Assembly (NCBI GenBank): GCA_017536545.1
Contig: JAFXHF010000017.1
Location: forward strand, 1 to 64,000
Direction: 5' to 3'
Source: a bacterium
Lineage (GTDB): Bacteria > Cyanobacteriota > Vampirovibrionia > Gastranaerophilales > Gastranaerophilaceae
Length of the DNA stretch: 64,000 bases
This document shows, in pieces, positions 52,269 through 62,037 of this stretch (the stretch's first letter is position 1; every line of letters begins with the position of its first letter). A program made the position numbers and the translations under genes. Below the pieces are notes generated by a model. That model saw nothing but the letters and a program-made list of their open reading frames with translations, made no database searches and was not told where the DNA came from.

Positions 52269-54812
52269 CTAAAACTTTTTAAGTTTTGCATATGAAGCGT
52301 CCATTGCTTTTTTACCTAATTTGCCAAAATCAATGGTGTACATAATACTTTCGCCAACATTCATAACATCTGTAATGTGTCCAATACCCATTTGTTCATG
52401 GAACACTCTTTGACCAACTTCCATTACATCGTCAACGAATTTGTTTTGTTCTCTTTCTTTTTCTCTTGCTTCAGCTTCTTGTTTTTCTGCTGCAAGTCTT
52501 TGACGGCGTTCTTCTGCCATCCTTTTAATCGCATTATCTTGGAAAAATGCTGCGATTTTTTCTTCTTCACGTTTTTTATTTATAGCTGATTTAACAATCA
52601 TTGTACGCTGAGGTGTGCGATTTGATTGAGGTTTTTGATAGCTTGAAGAACGATTGTAGCTGTTGTTATAGCTATTTGAAGAGTTTGAACTGCTTGACGA
52701 TGAAGCAAGTCCTCGTCTTTGCGGAGCTACAAAATTTGCACCAAAACCAGTTGAAGGTTTAACATATCCATCAGAATCTGATTTTGCATAATTTTCTTTT
52801 GCTTTAGAAACGGCACTTCTAAATGTTGAAGAACTGCTGGAACGACCCTCAGATTCAAATGATTCAATCAAATCTTGAGGAATTTCTTGCATAAATCTTG
52901 ATGGGTTGTAGTATCTGTATTCGCCCCAAGTTTGACGGCGTTTTGCTGAAATTAGGTATAATTTTTCTTCTGCACGAGTTACGCCAACATACATCAATCG
53001 ACGTTCTTCTTCCACTTCTGATGGTACTTGTAGTGTTCTTTGGCTTGGGAAAATACCCTCATCCATACCTGCAATAAATACAGTTGGGAATTCCAATCCT
53101 TTAGCTGAGTGAAGAGTCATCATTGTAATATTGTTTGTTTCATCTTCCATAGCATCTAGGTCTGAAACTAATGCCACTTGTTGCAAGAATTCTCCAAGAA
53201 GGTTGTCTTCTTCTTCTGGGACAAATTCTTCTGCTACGTTTACAAGTTCTTGTAAGTTGTTGATATCGTCTTGAAATTCTGGGTCGTTAGCTGCTTTTGT
53301 TTGTAATTCAGCTAAATAACCAGATTTTTCAATGACTAAAGTTACATATTCTTTTAGTGAATATGAATTTCTAGCATCTTGAAATTTTGTAATAAGGGTT
53401 GCAAAATCTTTCAATTTTGATTGAGTTTTTGCAGGAATATCTGATTCTTCGCAAATTTTTATGGCTTCAAATAGGCTAATATCTTTTGCTGCTGCAAAAT
53501 CTGAAAGATTTTTTAATGTTGTATCACCTAAACCACGTTTTGGAACGTTGATAATTCTGCGTAAACTTTGAGAATCGTCTGTGTTGTTTATTAATTTTAA
53601 ATAACAAATAACGTTTTTAACTTCAGCTCTATCATAGAATTTTGTACCGCCATAAATTCTATAAGGGACACCTGTTGCCATACAAGCTTCTTCTAATGCA
53701 CGTGATTGGTTGTTTGTTCTGTATAGAATTGCAAATTGGTTATAGTTTCCACCAGCTGTACGTTTGATGTTTGCAACGATGTAATTTGCCTCGTCTGCTT
53801 CATCGTCAGCTATGTAGTAGCTAAGTTTTTCACCAGTTCCTTTGTTTGAGCGTAATACTTTTTCAACACGTTCGTTGTTATTTTCAATAACAGCGTTTGC
53901 TGCTTCTAGGATATTTCCTGTTGAACGGTAGTTTTGTTCAAGTTTAATCAATTTTGTTTTTGGATAATCTTTTTGGAAGTTCATAATGATAGTGAAATCC
54001 GCACCACGCCAAGAGTAAATTGATTGGTCAACATCACCTACAACGCATAGTGAACGCTCATCTGGAACTTCTTTTGAAAGATTTGTATAAAGCATATTAA
54101 CCAAATTGTATTGGGCCAAGTTTGTATCTTGGTATTCATCAACCATAATATGTTGAAATCTGTCATAATACTGTTGTCTAACTTCTGTACTCTGTTGTAG
54201 AAGTTTTACAGTTAGCATAAGCATATCGTCAAAGTCGATAGCGTTGTTGTTGTTTAATGCTTTTTCGTATTCTTCGTAAATAGATGCAATTTTCTGTGAT
54301 TTGAAATCACGAGCATAAGTTGCAAATGTTGTTGCATCTTGCATTTTGTTTTTTGCGTTTGAAATTACAGCTTTTACTAATTTTGTTTGGTAAACCTTGT
54401 CATCAAGATTTAATTTTTTAATTGCTCTTGTAATGATTTGATTTGTATCTGAATCATCATAGATTGTGAAATTCTTATCAAGCTTTTTACCTGTTGCTGT
54501 GTTGTATTTGTCGATATTTTCACGTAGAATTCTTCCGCAAATACCGTGGAAAGTTCCCACCCACATATATTTAACAGTGTCTTCGCCTAGAATTTTACCA
54601 ATACGTTCTTTCATTTCTTTAGCTGCTTTGTTGGTAAATGTTACAGCTAAGATGTTTCTAGGTTTTACACCTTGCTTAATCATATATGCTATACGAGTAG
54701 TTAAAACCTTTGTCTTTCCTGAACCTGCACCTGCTAAAATAAGCAAAGGCCCTTTGGTTGTTTGTACTGCTTCGGCTTGCTCCTTATTAAGATTTTCTAA
54801 TAGTTTTTCCAT
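52269..54812 (-). CDS. pcrA: ATP-dependent DNA helicase PcrA/UvrD
   Basis: 847 residues from the ATG at 54812 (GGAAGAGG site); a TTG six codons upstream is less likely. SF1A helicase: Walker A AGAGSGKTKVL (about 28-38), TFTNKAAKEMKER (Ia), DEYQDTN (II), GDVDQSIYSWRGAD (III), QNYRS (IV), LHSAKGLEFPTVF (V), VGVTRAEEKL (VI). The tail has a Ser/Asn-rich linker (about 705-730), a charged helix, and the VFHEQMGIGHI segment of the PcrA C-terminal domain that contacts RNA polymerase. The linker is longer than in typical PcrA. Confidence 0.96.
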   Translation of the reverse strand: MEKLLENLNKEQAEAVQTTKGPLLILAGAGSGKTKVLTTRIAYMIKQGVKPRNILAVTFTNKAAKEMKERIGKILGEDTVKYMWVGTFHGICGRILRENIDKYNTATGKKLDKNFTIYDDSDTNQIITRAIKKLNLDDKVYQTKLVKAVISNAKNKMQDATTFATYARDFKSQKIASIYEEYEKALNNNNAIDFDDMLMLTVKLLQQSTEVRQQYYDRFQHIMVDEYQDTNLAQYNLVNMLYTNLSKEVPDERSLCVVGDVDQSIYSWRGADFTIIMNFQKDYPKTKLIKLEQNYRSTGNILEAANAVIENNNERVEKVLRSNKGTGEKLSYYIADDEADEANYIVANIKRTAGGNYNQFAILYRTNNQSRALEEACMATGVPYRIYGGTKFYDRAEVKNVICYLKLINNTDDSQSLRRIINVPKRGLGDTTLKNLSDFAAAKDISLFEAIKICEESDIPAKTQSKLKDFATLITKFQDARNSYSLKEYVTLVIEKSGYLAELQTKAANDPEFQDDINNLQELVNVAEEFVPEEEDNLLGEFLQQVALVSDLDAMEDETNNITMMTLHSAKGLEFPTVFIAGMDEGIFPSQRTLQVPSEVEEERRLMYVGVTRAEEKLYLISAKRRQTWGEYRYYNPSRFMQEIPQDLIESFESEGRSSSSSTFRSAVSKAKENYAKSDSDGYVKPSTGFGANFVAPQRRGLASSSSSSNSSNSYNNSYNRSSSYQKPQSNRTPQRTMIVKSAINKKREEEKIAAFFQDNAIKRMAEERRQRLAAEKQEAEAREKEREQNKFVDDVMEVGQRVFHEQMGIGHITDVMNVGESIMYTIDFGKLGKKAMDASYAKLKKF

Positions 54813-54897
54813 GACCTCTTCCCAAATCAAAAAAAATATGCTAATATATAGAATAGTTTAAAAATGTTATTAATGCAATCAGAAGGTAAAAGAAAAA

Positions 54898-55497
54898 ATG
54901 TTAGACAGTGATATGGAAATTTTATTAAGTGCAGACGAAAATCAAGACGATATTCAAAGGTCGATTGTAGTACCTATCGATGAAGATATGGATACAGTAA
55001 AATCAGATGCTCCTAATACAGTTGATGAATTGGCAATGGAATTAGCGACAATCAAACAATCAGCTAAAAAAATTGCAATCATCGGAAGTAGAAATCTTCC
55101 TATCACTCATCAGCAAATGATTGAAACTCTTGCAACAGCTCTTGTTATGCAAGGTAATACAATCATCACTTCAGGTGGTTCTTCAGGTACTAACGCTGCG
55201 GCTATCCGTGGGGCTATGAAAGCTAACCCTGACAAATTATGTGTAATTCTTCCTCAAACTATTGGTCAACAACCTTCTGACGTTCAAGACCAATTAATTG
55301 GGGTTCCAAATATTATTGAACACTCAGATAGAGCTATGATGACTTTGGCTGACGCTTCTAGAGTTTGTAACAGAGAAATTATTGATGAATGTAATCAATT
55401 AATCTGTTTCTTGTCACATACAAGTAAAACTCTTCATAACGCAGTTCAGTATGCAGAAGAAGGTCATAAAGTTATTACAGTATTCTACTTAGACTAA
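54898..55497 (+). CDS. DprA-like SLOG/Rossmann protein, cyanobacterial-type
   Basis: 199 residues. After an acidic N-terminus comes a Rossmann domain with KKIAIIGSRNLPITHQQ, NTIITSGGSSGTNAAAIRGAM, CVILPQTIGQQ, NREIIDECNQLICFL and HKVITVFYLD. This pattern resembles a cyanobacterial family annotated as DNA recombination-mediator protein A-like; that link rests on memory, not a search. It is smaller than true DprA and lacks its winged helix; real dprA is at 62815. GAAGGT site. First gene of an operon with HEAT and EF-hand genes. Confidence 0.8.
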   Translation: MLDSDMEILLSADENQDDIQRSIVVPIDEDMDTVKSDAPNTVDELAMELATIKQSAKKIAIIGSRNLPITHQQMIETLATALVMQGNTIITSGGSSGTNAAAIRGAMKANPDKLCVILPQTIGQQPSDVQDQLIGVPNIIEHSDRAMMTLADASRVCNREIIDECNQLICFLSHTSKTLHNAVQYAEEGHKVITVFYLD

Positions 55498-55513
55498 TTT
55501 AAAGGCTTATTTT

Positions 55514-56683
55514 ATGAGTGATAATTTGAAGAAATTGACAGGCAAAAATCCTAAGGATTTTGAGTCTGTTGCGTACAGTCTTATAAATAATTCTGATACT
55601 GAGTTGTTTTCTGAGTTGGTTTCAAAAGAAGATTTTTTGTTTGATTTTGTTAAACAAAATGTAGCAGATAGACTTGCTAAAGTTTGTAATGAGTCAAATT
55701 ATTTGAATTTGTTGAACTTTTTAAAGTATTATTCGCCATCATATGAAGAATTTATTATTTCAGCACTTGTTCGTTATGCTGATGAAGATTTGACAGATAA
55801 AATGTTGGAGTTATTTGAAAATGGTACAGATGATGAAAAAACATACTGTGCAAAGTTTTTCTCATATATCCAAGATCCGTTGGCAGTAGATTTGTTGAAA
55901 AAATATGCATATAGTGAAAACACTTATTTGAGTTCGAATTGTGCTGCAACGTTAGCTCAATTAGGGGAAACTTCATCTTATAATCAAGCTCTAGAAATGT
56001 TATCCTCTGATGATGAGTTTACTCGTCTTGATGGGGTGAAGTTTCTGGTATCTTACGGTAAAACCGAAGCGTTAGATGAGATTATTGAAGCGATGAAAAC
56101 ATCATCTATGGCTGAAAATATGGCGGGAGATATTCCGTATTTGACAGATGTTTTTTCACTATATAAGAAGAATAAAACAGATGGGCTTTTTGTTGCAAAC
56201 ATGATTATCAATGGTTTGGGGGAAATCCTTGGTTTGGCTCAAGTTTTTGATTTTCAGTTGTATGAGTTTTTGGATATGCTTATAAAAGAACCTAAAGATT
56301 CAAAAATAGCAGCAGTTTTAGTTAATGCGATTGATAAGTTTGAAACACTTACTGAAAATGATGAGTATTTGTTTGATGAAACTAAAGAAACAAAACAAGA
56401 GATTTTAGATATCAAAAAACTTTTGAGTTCGGCAAATTATGGCGAATTATACAATTTATTGGATGATGAATTAAAAGCAGATAGTTTATTTGTTTATACA
56501 GCATTAGAATTTACAGAAAATGAAGATATTGTAAGAACTTTACTTTCTTGCCCAAATCCAACTATTGTTCTAAAATCATTAGAGATACTGAAACAAATGG
56601 GATCAATTACTCAAGATGATAGACAAGTTGCATTTGATTCAGTTCAGGATGAAAATATTAAAAATATAATTAAAGCAATATAG
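55514..56683 (+). CDS. HEAT-repeat-like protein
   Basis: 389 residues of alpha-helical repeats (for example DPLAVDLLKKYAYSENTYLSSNCAATLAQLGE at about 120-150, visible as LLKKYAY, SNCAATLAQLG; and RLDGVKFLVSYGKTEALDEI). No enzyme motif, signal peptide or membrane helix. It resembles PBS-lyase/HEAT repeat proteins, which bind partners. Starts 16 bases after the SLOG gene and ends 11 bases before the EF-hand gene. Partner unknown. Confidence 0.75.
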   Translation: MSDNLKKLTGKNPKDFESVAYSLINNSDTELFSELVSKEDFLFDFVKQNVADRLAKVCNESNYLNLLNFLKYYSPSYEEFIISALVRYADEDLTDKMLELFENGTDDEKTYCAKFFSYIQDPLAVDLLKKYAYSENTYLSSNCAATLAQLGETSSYNQALEMLSSDDEFTRLDGVKFLVSYGKTEALDEIIEAMKTSSMAENMAGDIPYLTDVFSLYKKNKTDGLFVANMIINGLGEILGLAQVFDFQLYEFLDMLIKEPKDSKIAAVLVNAIDKFETLTENDEYLFDETKETKQEILDIKKLLSSANYGELYNLLDDELKADSLFVYTALEFTENEDIVRTLLSCPNPTIVLKSLEILKQMGSITQDDRQVAFDSVQDENIKNIIKAI

Positions 56684-56694
56684 GAGAGCGAAAA

Positions 56695-57021
56695 ATGACA
56701 CCACGTTATATTATATTAAATGATGAAACTACAGCTCCAGAAGGGTTTAAAAATTTATCAGAAGAAGAAGTTGCTAGACGTTTTCTAAAGTTAGATGTTG
56801 ATAAAGATTATTTTATATCTAAAAATGAATGGATGTTGAATTGTTTGACATTATTAGCCGAGGATATTCCGATGTTGAATTCTGAAGGTCCAGATGCAAT
56901 TATGGGAAAATTTAAACAATTATCAGATGAGTTTGATAGATACGATTTAGATGGTAATAAATATATAGATTTTGTAGAATACAAAAATTTCTTATTAAGC
57001 CATATTTATGTTTCAGATTAA
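56695..57021 (+). CDS. EF-hand calcium-binding protein
   Basis: 108 residues with two EF-hand loops. Loop 1 D34-V-D36-K-D38-Y-F40-I-S42-K-N-E45 and loop 2 D84-L-D86-G-N88-K-Y90-I-D92-F-V-E95 both have the D-x-D-x-[DN] and Glu12 pattern. No signal peptide, so it would sense cytoplasmic Ca2+. EF-hand proteins are scarce in bacteria. AGGAG site (56683-56690). Last gene of the SLOG-HEAT-EF-hand operon and ahead of a bidirectional terminator. Confidence 0.85.
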   Translation: MTPRYIILNDETTAPEGFKNLSEEEVARRFLKLDVDKDYFISKNEWMLNCLTLLAEDIPMLNSEGPDAIMGKFKQLSDEFDRYDLDGNKYIDFVEYKNFLLSHIYVSD

Positions 57022-57036
57022 CAAAATTTATTTAAT

Positions 57037-57068
57037 AAAAAACTCCGGATATTAAATCCGGAGTTTTT
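57037..57068. terminator. Bidirectional terminator between the EF-hand gene and secF
   Basis: AAAAAACTCCGGAT-ATTAA-ATCCGGAGTTTTT, nearly perfect 13-bp stem with A- and T-runs. Confidence 0.92.
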
Positions 57069-57087
57069 GTTATCTTAGTTTTCAATA

Positions 57088-58047
57088 TTAAGCTTTTTTA
57101 GCTTTCTTTTCTTCCCACATTTCAACAATCATACTGCAGAAGAAGATACTTGAGTAAACCCCAACAATTACACCTAACATCATTGCAAGAACGAAGTCTT
57201 TAGTTGTTACACCACCGAAGAAGTATAACGCTGCAAGAGTTAAGAATACTGTTAATGAAGTGTTAATACTTCTTGTTAATGTTTGGTTTACTGAAGCGTC
57301 AACGATTTCACCAAATGACATCTTCTTACCGTAGTATCTTAAGTTTTCACGAATTCTATCAAATGTTACGATAGTATCGTTGATAGAGAAACCGATTACT
57401 GTCAAGATAGCTGTTAAGAATAAGCCGTCGATTTGTACATCACAGAAAATACCAAGTAGAGAAAATACTCCACAAACAAATAATACGTCGTGTACAAGCC
57501 CTAAAATTGCAGCTACTGCGTATTCAAATTTAAATCTCAATGAGATGTAAAGAATCATACCTATTATTGCTAATGTAAGTGCGATAAGTGAGTTTTTAAA
57601 TAGCTCATTACCAAGTGTTGGTCCAACTGAACTTACTTGGATTAGCTCAGCATTTTTGTATTCCCCTTGTACAGTATTAGTGATTTCATCTGCAGTTTCA
57701 GAACCTTCTTCAATAAATTCTGTTCTGATTGAAATGATAGATTTAATATTATTATTTTCTGCGGTTGGATTAACATTTAAGATTTGAATATATGGGTTTT
57801 TGATACCAATTTTATCCAAATTTTCTCTAGTTTTTGCAACATCTTCGTTACTAACTGTTTCTGGAACACCATATTGTAAAATTGTTCCACCTGTATAATC
57901 AATACCTACTTTTACTGGAGCATGTGTAGGATAAGTAATCATTGAATAAATCATTGCTGCTATACCTGGTAATAGTAAGCAAGCAGATAGGATCAACCAA
58001 ATGATTCTATATTTTACAACATGCACTGTTTTATTGAAATTAAACAT
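57088..58047 (-). CDS. secF: Protein translocase subunit SecF
   Basis: 319 residues with six membrane helices and one periplasmic domain. KVGIDYTGGTILQYG, SVGPTLGNEL, ALTLAIIGMILYISLRF, and the DTIVTFDRIRENLRYYG loop are the SecF signatures. It is 21 bases behind secD. SecDF uses the proton gradient to help protein export at the outer face of the inner membrane. Confidence 0.97.
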   Translation of the reverse strand: MFNFNKTVHVVKYRIIWLILSACLLLPGIAAMIYSMITYPTHAPVKVGIDYTGGTILQYGVPETVSNEDVAKTRENLDKIGIKNPYIQILNVNPTAENNNIKSIISIRTEFIEEGSETADEITNTVQGEYKNAELIQVSSVGPTLGNELFKNSLIALTLAIIGMILYISLRFKFEYAVAAILGLVHDVLFVCGVFSLLGIFCDVQIDGLFLTAILTVIGFSINDTIVTFDRIRENLRYYGKKMSFGEIVDASVNQTLTRSINTSLTVFLTLAALYFFGGVTTKDFVLAMMLGVIVGVYSSIFFCSMIVEMWEEKKAKKA

Positions 58048-58068
58048 TTTATATTTACCTCAACTTTC

Positions 58069-59400
58069 CTAGTCTAAAATACCAAAACGTGCTTTTTCAC
58101 GTTTAGTTTCTGTAGCTTCATAACCTTTTCCGATTTCTTCTTTAGATAAACCGAATAGTGCAGGGTATTTTAATTCTCCTGTACCAAAGATTAAGTGCAT
58201 GAAGTTCTTTGTAACTGTGATTGCAGTAAACATTGAAACCATTACACCGATTGCCAATGTTAAAGCAAAACCTTTAACAACACTTGTACCTAAGAAATAC
58301 AAAATAACACAAGCTAAAACTGTTGTCATATTTGAGTCAAAGATACTTGTGAATGCTCTATCAAAACCTGAATTGATTGCTGTGAATAAGTTTCTACCAG
58401 CTCTTAATTCTTCTTTTGTTCTTTCAAAAATCAAAATGTTAGCATCAACAGCCATACCTACAGATAGAATGAAACCTGCGATACCTGCAAGTGTTAATGT
58501 TACAGGTACTATCTTGAAAATAGCAAATAGAACTATTGCATAAATTACCAACGCAATGTCTGCAATAAAGCCAGGCAATCTGTAATAAATTAACATAAAT
58601 ATCATAACTAAGCCGATACCCAAGATGCCAGCAAATTTAGATTTTTCGATACTATCGGCACCTAGAGTAGGGCCTACAGTGTTTTCTTGGATAATTTCAG
58701 ATGGTACAGGAAGTGCACCAGCGTTTAGTAAATTAACCATTTTTTCAGCTTCTTCGTATTGGAAACCAGAGCCACCACCAGAAATTTCAGCTCTACCGCC
58801 GAAAATAGCTTCTCTGATAACTGGTGCTGAAATTTCTTCTCCGTCAAAGAAAATAGCCATTTGTTCGCCAACTAATTGTTGAGTTAATTCTGCGAATTTA
58901 TTAGCACCTTTTCCGTTGAATTCAAGAGATACTGTCCATTGACCAGTTTGGTCTGCCCCGATTGATGCTGATTTAAGGTCTTCACCAGTTAAGCCTGTTG
59001 ATTCCCATAGCATCATACCTTTTTCATCTCTTTTTTGTTTTTTATTAGCGTCAAAAACAGGTTTTTTGAATTCTAATAATGCTGTTTTTCCTAAGAATGC
59101 TTCAGCTTCTTTTAAATCTGTTACGTTAGGAATTTCTACTAATAATCTTTTTTCTCCGATTTGAGCAACGCTTGTTTCAGAAACACCAAGTTTGTTAACT
59201 CGGCTTTCGATTGCTGTTTGCAAGCGGTTCATCACTTCTGGAGTGATTTTTCTAACTGAATCTGTAGTTCTTGCTTCAAGTAAAATTCTTGAACCACCAA
59301 CAAGATCAAGTCCTAGTTTTGTAGGTTTTTTGTAGAGTACGAAAACGCAAGCGATAACGATTGCTACAATTACCCAAAACATAATAAGCTTGTTTTTCAA
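58069..59400 (-). CDS. secD: Protein translocase subunit SecD
   Basis: 443 residues: N-terminal helix, large periplasmic domain and five C-terminal helices. LGLDLVGGSRILLEAR, the NVTDLKEAEAFLGKTALLEFK segment (in parts), ENTVGPTLGADSI, AGFILSVGMAVDANILIFERTKEEL (visible as GMAVDANILIFERTKEEL) and GFALTLAIGV are diagnostic. The periplasmic domain is smaller than in E. coli (615 aa). Order dapA-secD-secF is read leftward; the dapA stop is 30 bases upstream. Confidence 0.97.
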   Translation of the reverse strand: MKNKLIMFWVIVAIVIACVFVLYKKPTKLGLDLVGGSRILLEARTTDSVRKITPEVMNRLQTAIESRVNKLGVSETSVAQIGEKRLLVEIPNVTDLKEAEAFLGKTALLEFKKPVFDANKKQKRDEKGMMLWESTGLTGEDLKSASIGADQTGQWTVSLEFNGKGANKFAELTQQLVGEQMAIFFDGEEISAPVIREAIFGGRAEISGGGSGFQYEEAEKMVNLLNAGALPVPSEIIQENTVGPTLGADSIEKSKFAGILGIGLVMIFMLIYYRLPGFIADIALVIYAIVLFAIFKIVPVTLTLAGIAGFILSVGMAVDANILIFERTKEELRAGRNLFTAINSGFDRAFTSIFDSNMTTVLACVILYFLGTSVVKGFALTLAIGVMVSMFTAITVTKNFMHLIFGTGELKYPALFGLSKEEIGKGYEATETKREKARFGILD

Positions 59401-59430
59401 ATTTTTACCCTCATATATACTGTAACTTCT

Positions 59431-60339
59431 TTACTCTTCTGTGTTTAATTCAGCTTTTACGCTATCAATTACTTTGAATAATTCAATTTTTTCTTCTTCA
59501 GTTAATGTAACTAATGGTTTTCTTACGTAGTCATTGATATAACCTTTGTAAGCTAAGGCAGCTTTAACCGGTGTTGGGTTAGGAGCCATAAATAATTTTC
59601 TAAATGCAGGATATAATTTCTTTTGCATATTTCTTGCTGCAATTAATTCTCCTGATTTAAAGTTTCTAATCATTGATTTGATTTCAGAACCGAAAATGTG
59701 TGATGCAACAGAGATTACACCGTGAGCACCCAATGATAACATAGGTAATGTTAAACTATCATCGCCTGAGTAGATAACAAAATCTTCAGGACATAACATT
59801 CTTAATTCAGTAACTTGATCCATATCACCAAAGCTCTGTTTAACCCCTACGATGTTATCGTATTTACGAGCCAAGTATGCAACAGTTTCAGGTAGCATGT
59901 TTACTCCAGTTCTTCCAGGAATATTATATAAAATAATAGGAAGGCTAGTTGCTTGTGCTATTGCTGAAAAGTGTTCAATCATACCTCTTTGGTTTGGTTT
60001 ATTGTAATATGGCACAACGGAAAGAATTGCGTCTACTCCTTCTTTTTGTGCGAATTTAGAATATTCGATTGCTGATTCTGTTGAATTTGAACCAGCACCT
60101 AAAATAATTTTAGCTTTATTTGCAACAGCTCTTTTTACGGAGTTAACTAATTCAATTTCTTCTTCATTTGTTAATGTTGGTGATTCTCCTGTTGTACCAG
60201 CAACAAGTAGTGTATCACTGCCAGATTCGATTAAATGTTTAGCTAAAGATTCAACTTTATCGTAATCGATTGCACCTGAACGTTCCATAGGTGTAACCAT
60301 TGCAGTAATAACTTCCCCACAATCATATCTTAGTGCCAT
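59431..60339 (-). CDS. dapA: 4-hydroxy-tetrahydrodipicolinate synthase
   Basis: 302 residues; condenses pyruvate and aspartate semialdehyde in lysine/diaminopimelate synthesis. Schiff-base Lys167 in GVKQSF, Tyr138 and Arg143 in YNIPGRTGVN, and AGTTGESPTL are all present, as in true DapA. The homologous NanA lyase usually lacks this combination and the gene is distant from nanE, so NanA is not favoured. It is the first gene of the dapA-secD-secF unit and supplies peptidoglycan precursor. Confidence 0.93.
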   Translation of the reverse strand: MALRYDCGEVITAMVTPMERSGAIDYDKVESLAKHLIESGSDTLLVAGTTGESPTLTNEEEIELVNSVKRAVANKAKIILGAGSNSTESAIEYSKFAQKEGVDAILSVVPYYNKPNQRGMIEHFSAIAQATSLPIILYNIPGRTGVNMLPETVAYLARKYDNIVGVKQSFGDMDQVTELRMLCPEDFVIYSGDDSLTLPMLSLGAHGVISVASHIFGSEIKSMIRNFKSGELIAARNMQKKLYPAFRKLFMAPNPTPVKAALAYKGYINDYVRKPLVTLTEEEKIELFKVIDSVKAELNTEE

Positions 60340-60477
60340 ATAAATATCCTCTGCTTCCCTAGTCTAAATACATGACAATTATAGTACAAAAGTATTTAAA
60401 AATACTGAATTATTAAGATATTTAATTATTGTTCTACATAATTTTAATTTAAAATCTTTTGTGATAAGATTTATAGT

Positions 60478-61059
60478 ATGGATTGGAAAAATTTACCAAA
60501 AAAGAAGAGGCTATATATTATAGCACTTGCAACGTTTGTGGGGATATTGGCTTGGGCGTTCATATCTGCAAGCGTAATTACGCATGATTTTAACCGTAAG
60601 CAAGTTGAAGCTCGTGGAGATCAACAAGAAGCGGTTGTTAATGGAATTATTCTTACTGAAACCAAAGATGAACAAAAATACTGGGAAATTTATGGCGAAA
60701 GTGGTAAGTGGGATAGCGTAAATGGGGTTGCTCAACTTGAGAAAGTTATTGGTAATTTCTATAAAGATAATGAAGTTTCAATGAGTTTTGAATCTTCAAA
60801 AGGTACTTATAATTCAAAAAATGGTGATATTATATTACATGAAGATACATTTATTGTATTAAAAGATGGGGTATCTTTAAAAGCTGACAATCTTCATTGG
60901 GAAGATTCAAAATTGCCGATTGTTGCAAAAGGAAATGTTGTTATTCAAAAAGGTAATCAGCTTATTTCTACTGCAGATAAAATTATAATTGAACCTGATT
61001 ATGAAAGTTTTAGAATTGAAGGAAACACTGTTTCAAAAGTTTATGAGGATAAAAAGTAG
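60478..61059 (+). CDS. lptC: LPS export protein LptC
   Basis: 193 residues: basic N-terminus, one membrane helix (about 11-32) and a periplasmic beta-jellyroll with repeated strands (SGKWDSVNGVAQLEK, FESSKGTYNSKNGDIILHE, SLKADNLHW, KGNVVIQKGNQLISTADKI). It forms the bridge between the LptB2FG exporter and LptA. A -10-like TGT-GATAAG sits 9 bases before the ATG and no ribosome site is seen. The next gene begins 1 base after the stop. Confidence 0.85.
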   Translation: MDWKNLPKKKRLYIIALATFVGILAWAFISASVITHDFNRKQVEARGDQQEAVVNGIILTETKDEQKYWEIYGESGKWDSVNGVAQLEKVIGNFYKDNEVSMSFESSKGTYNSKNGDIILHEDTFIVLKDGVSLKADNLHWEDSKLPIVAKGNVVIQKGNQLISTADKIIIEPDYESFRIEGNTVSKVYEDKK

Positions 61060-61060
61060 T

Positions 61061-62035
61061 ATGAAAAGAATATTAACAGTATTAGTTTCAGCATTATTAT
61101 TAACAGGTATTGGGGTGCAAGCTTCAGATTTGATTATCGAATCAAAAACCCAAACATTTAGTGAGGATGATAGTAAAATTAAATTTAATGGAAATGTAAA
61201 TGTTTCTATTGATGATTTGAAAGTCGTTGGCGAAAGTGCTGATGTTAATGTTACTAATGATCAGAAATTAGATACTGCAACTTTTTATGACAAACCTTAT
61301 GCTTTCGAGGTTAAAAAGAATAAAAAAAGAGAAGTTAAAGCAAATATTTTAAAAGTTTCTCTAATAACAAAGATTGTAAGAGCAGAAGGTGATACTCAAT
61401 CAATTGTTTTCGAAGGTAAAACTCCAATTGTTGTAATTAATGCTGATGTACAAGAATATAATACAAAACTTGGTGTTATGACTGCGACTGGAGCGGTTAC
61501 AATGAAATATAAAGATATTGAAACTTTTTCAGATAAAGCAGAAATCACAATGGAAAAGAATGGTGATTTGAAAAAACTTGTATTAACTACAAATGCTAAG
61601 GTTAAACAGGAGAATAATGAGTCTTTTGCTGACAAGTTTGTATATGATGCAACAACTGGTAATTTGACAGCTTATGGTAACACAACATCAAATGCGTTGA
61701 TGGAAGATGGTTCTAAGTTAGTTTTAAAAGCAAGATTTCAAGAATATAACCAAAAGAAATCTCTATTTAATGCGAGCGGAGATGTAAGAATTTGGTATCA
61801 AGATTATTATGCAGCAGGTCCAAAGGTTACATTATTACCATCAGCAGGTTCAAACAAACCAAATGAAGCATATTTTTCTGGCCGTTCAAGTATTTCTCAA
61901 GGTGTAAGAACAATTTATGCTGACAGAATTAAAATGGTTATCAATCCAAAAAGTTTTGATGCTCAAGGTAATACAAGAACTGTTATCAGAAATATTGGTT
62001 CAGGTTCAGACGATAGCGTAACATTAGGATTATAA
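61061..62035 (+). CDS. lptA: LptA/OstA-like periplasmic protein
   Basis: 324 residues from the ATG at 61061, giving a proper signal peptide (MKRILTVLVSALLLTGIGVQA). Tandem OstA-type beta-jellyroll repeats follow (IESKTQTFSEDDSKIKFNGNVNV, VITADVQEYN-type: INADVQEYNTKLGVMTATGAVTMKY, and a third near 240). It is nearly twice the length of E. coli LptA (185 aa), which suggests a longer repeat. Bridges LPS across the periplasm. It overlaps or abuts lptC and is followed 2 bases later by a TPR gene. Confidence 0.83.
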   Translation: MKRILTVLVSALLLTGIGVQASDLIIESKTQTFSEDDSKIKFNGNVNVSIDDLKVVGESADVNVTNDQKLDTATFYDKPYAFEVKKNKKREVKANILKVSLITKIVRAEGDTQSIVFEGKTPIVVINADVQEYNTKLGVMTATGAVTMKYKDIETFSDKAEITMEKNGDLKKLVLTTNAKVKQENNESFADKFVYDATTGNLTAYGNTTSNALMEDGSKLVLKARFQEYNQKKSLFNASGDVRIWYQDYYAAGPKVTLLPSAGSNKPNEAYFSGRSSISQGVRTIYADRIKMVINPKSFDAQGNTRTVIRNIGSGSDDSVTLGL

Positions 62036-62037
62036 TA

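Noticed and set aside
59431..60339. Lyase NanA of the sialic acid pathway
   Set aside because: The DapA residue set (GVKQSF, YNIPGRTG, AGTTGESPTL) and its place ahead of secDF favour dihydrodipicolinate synthase.
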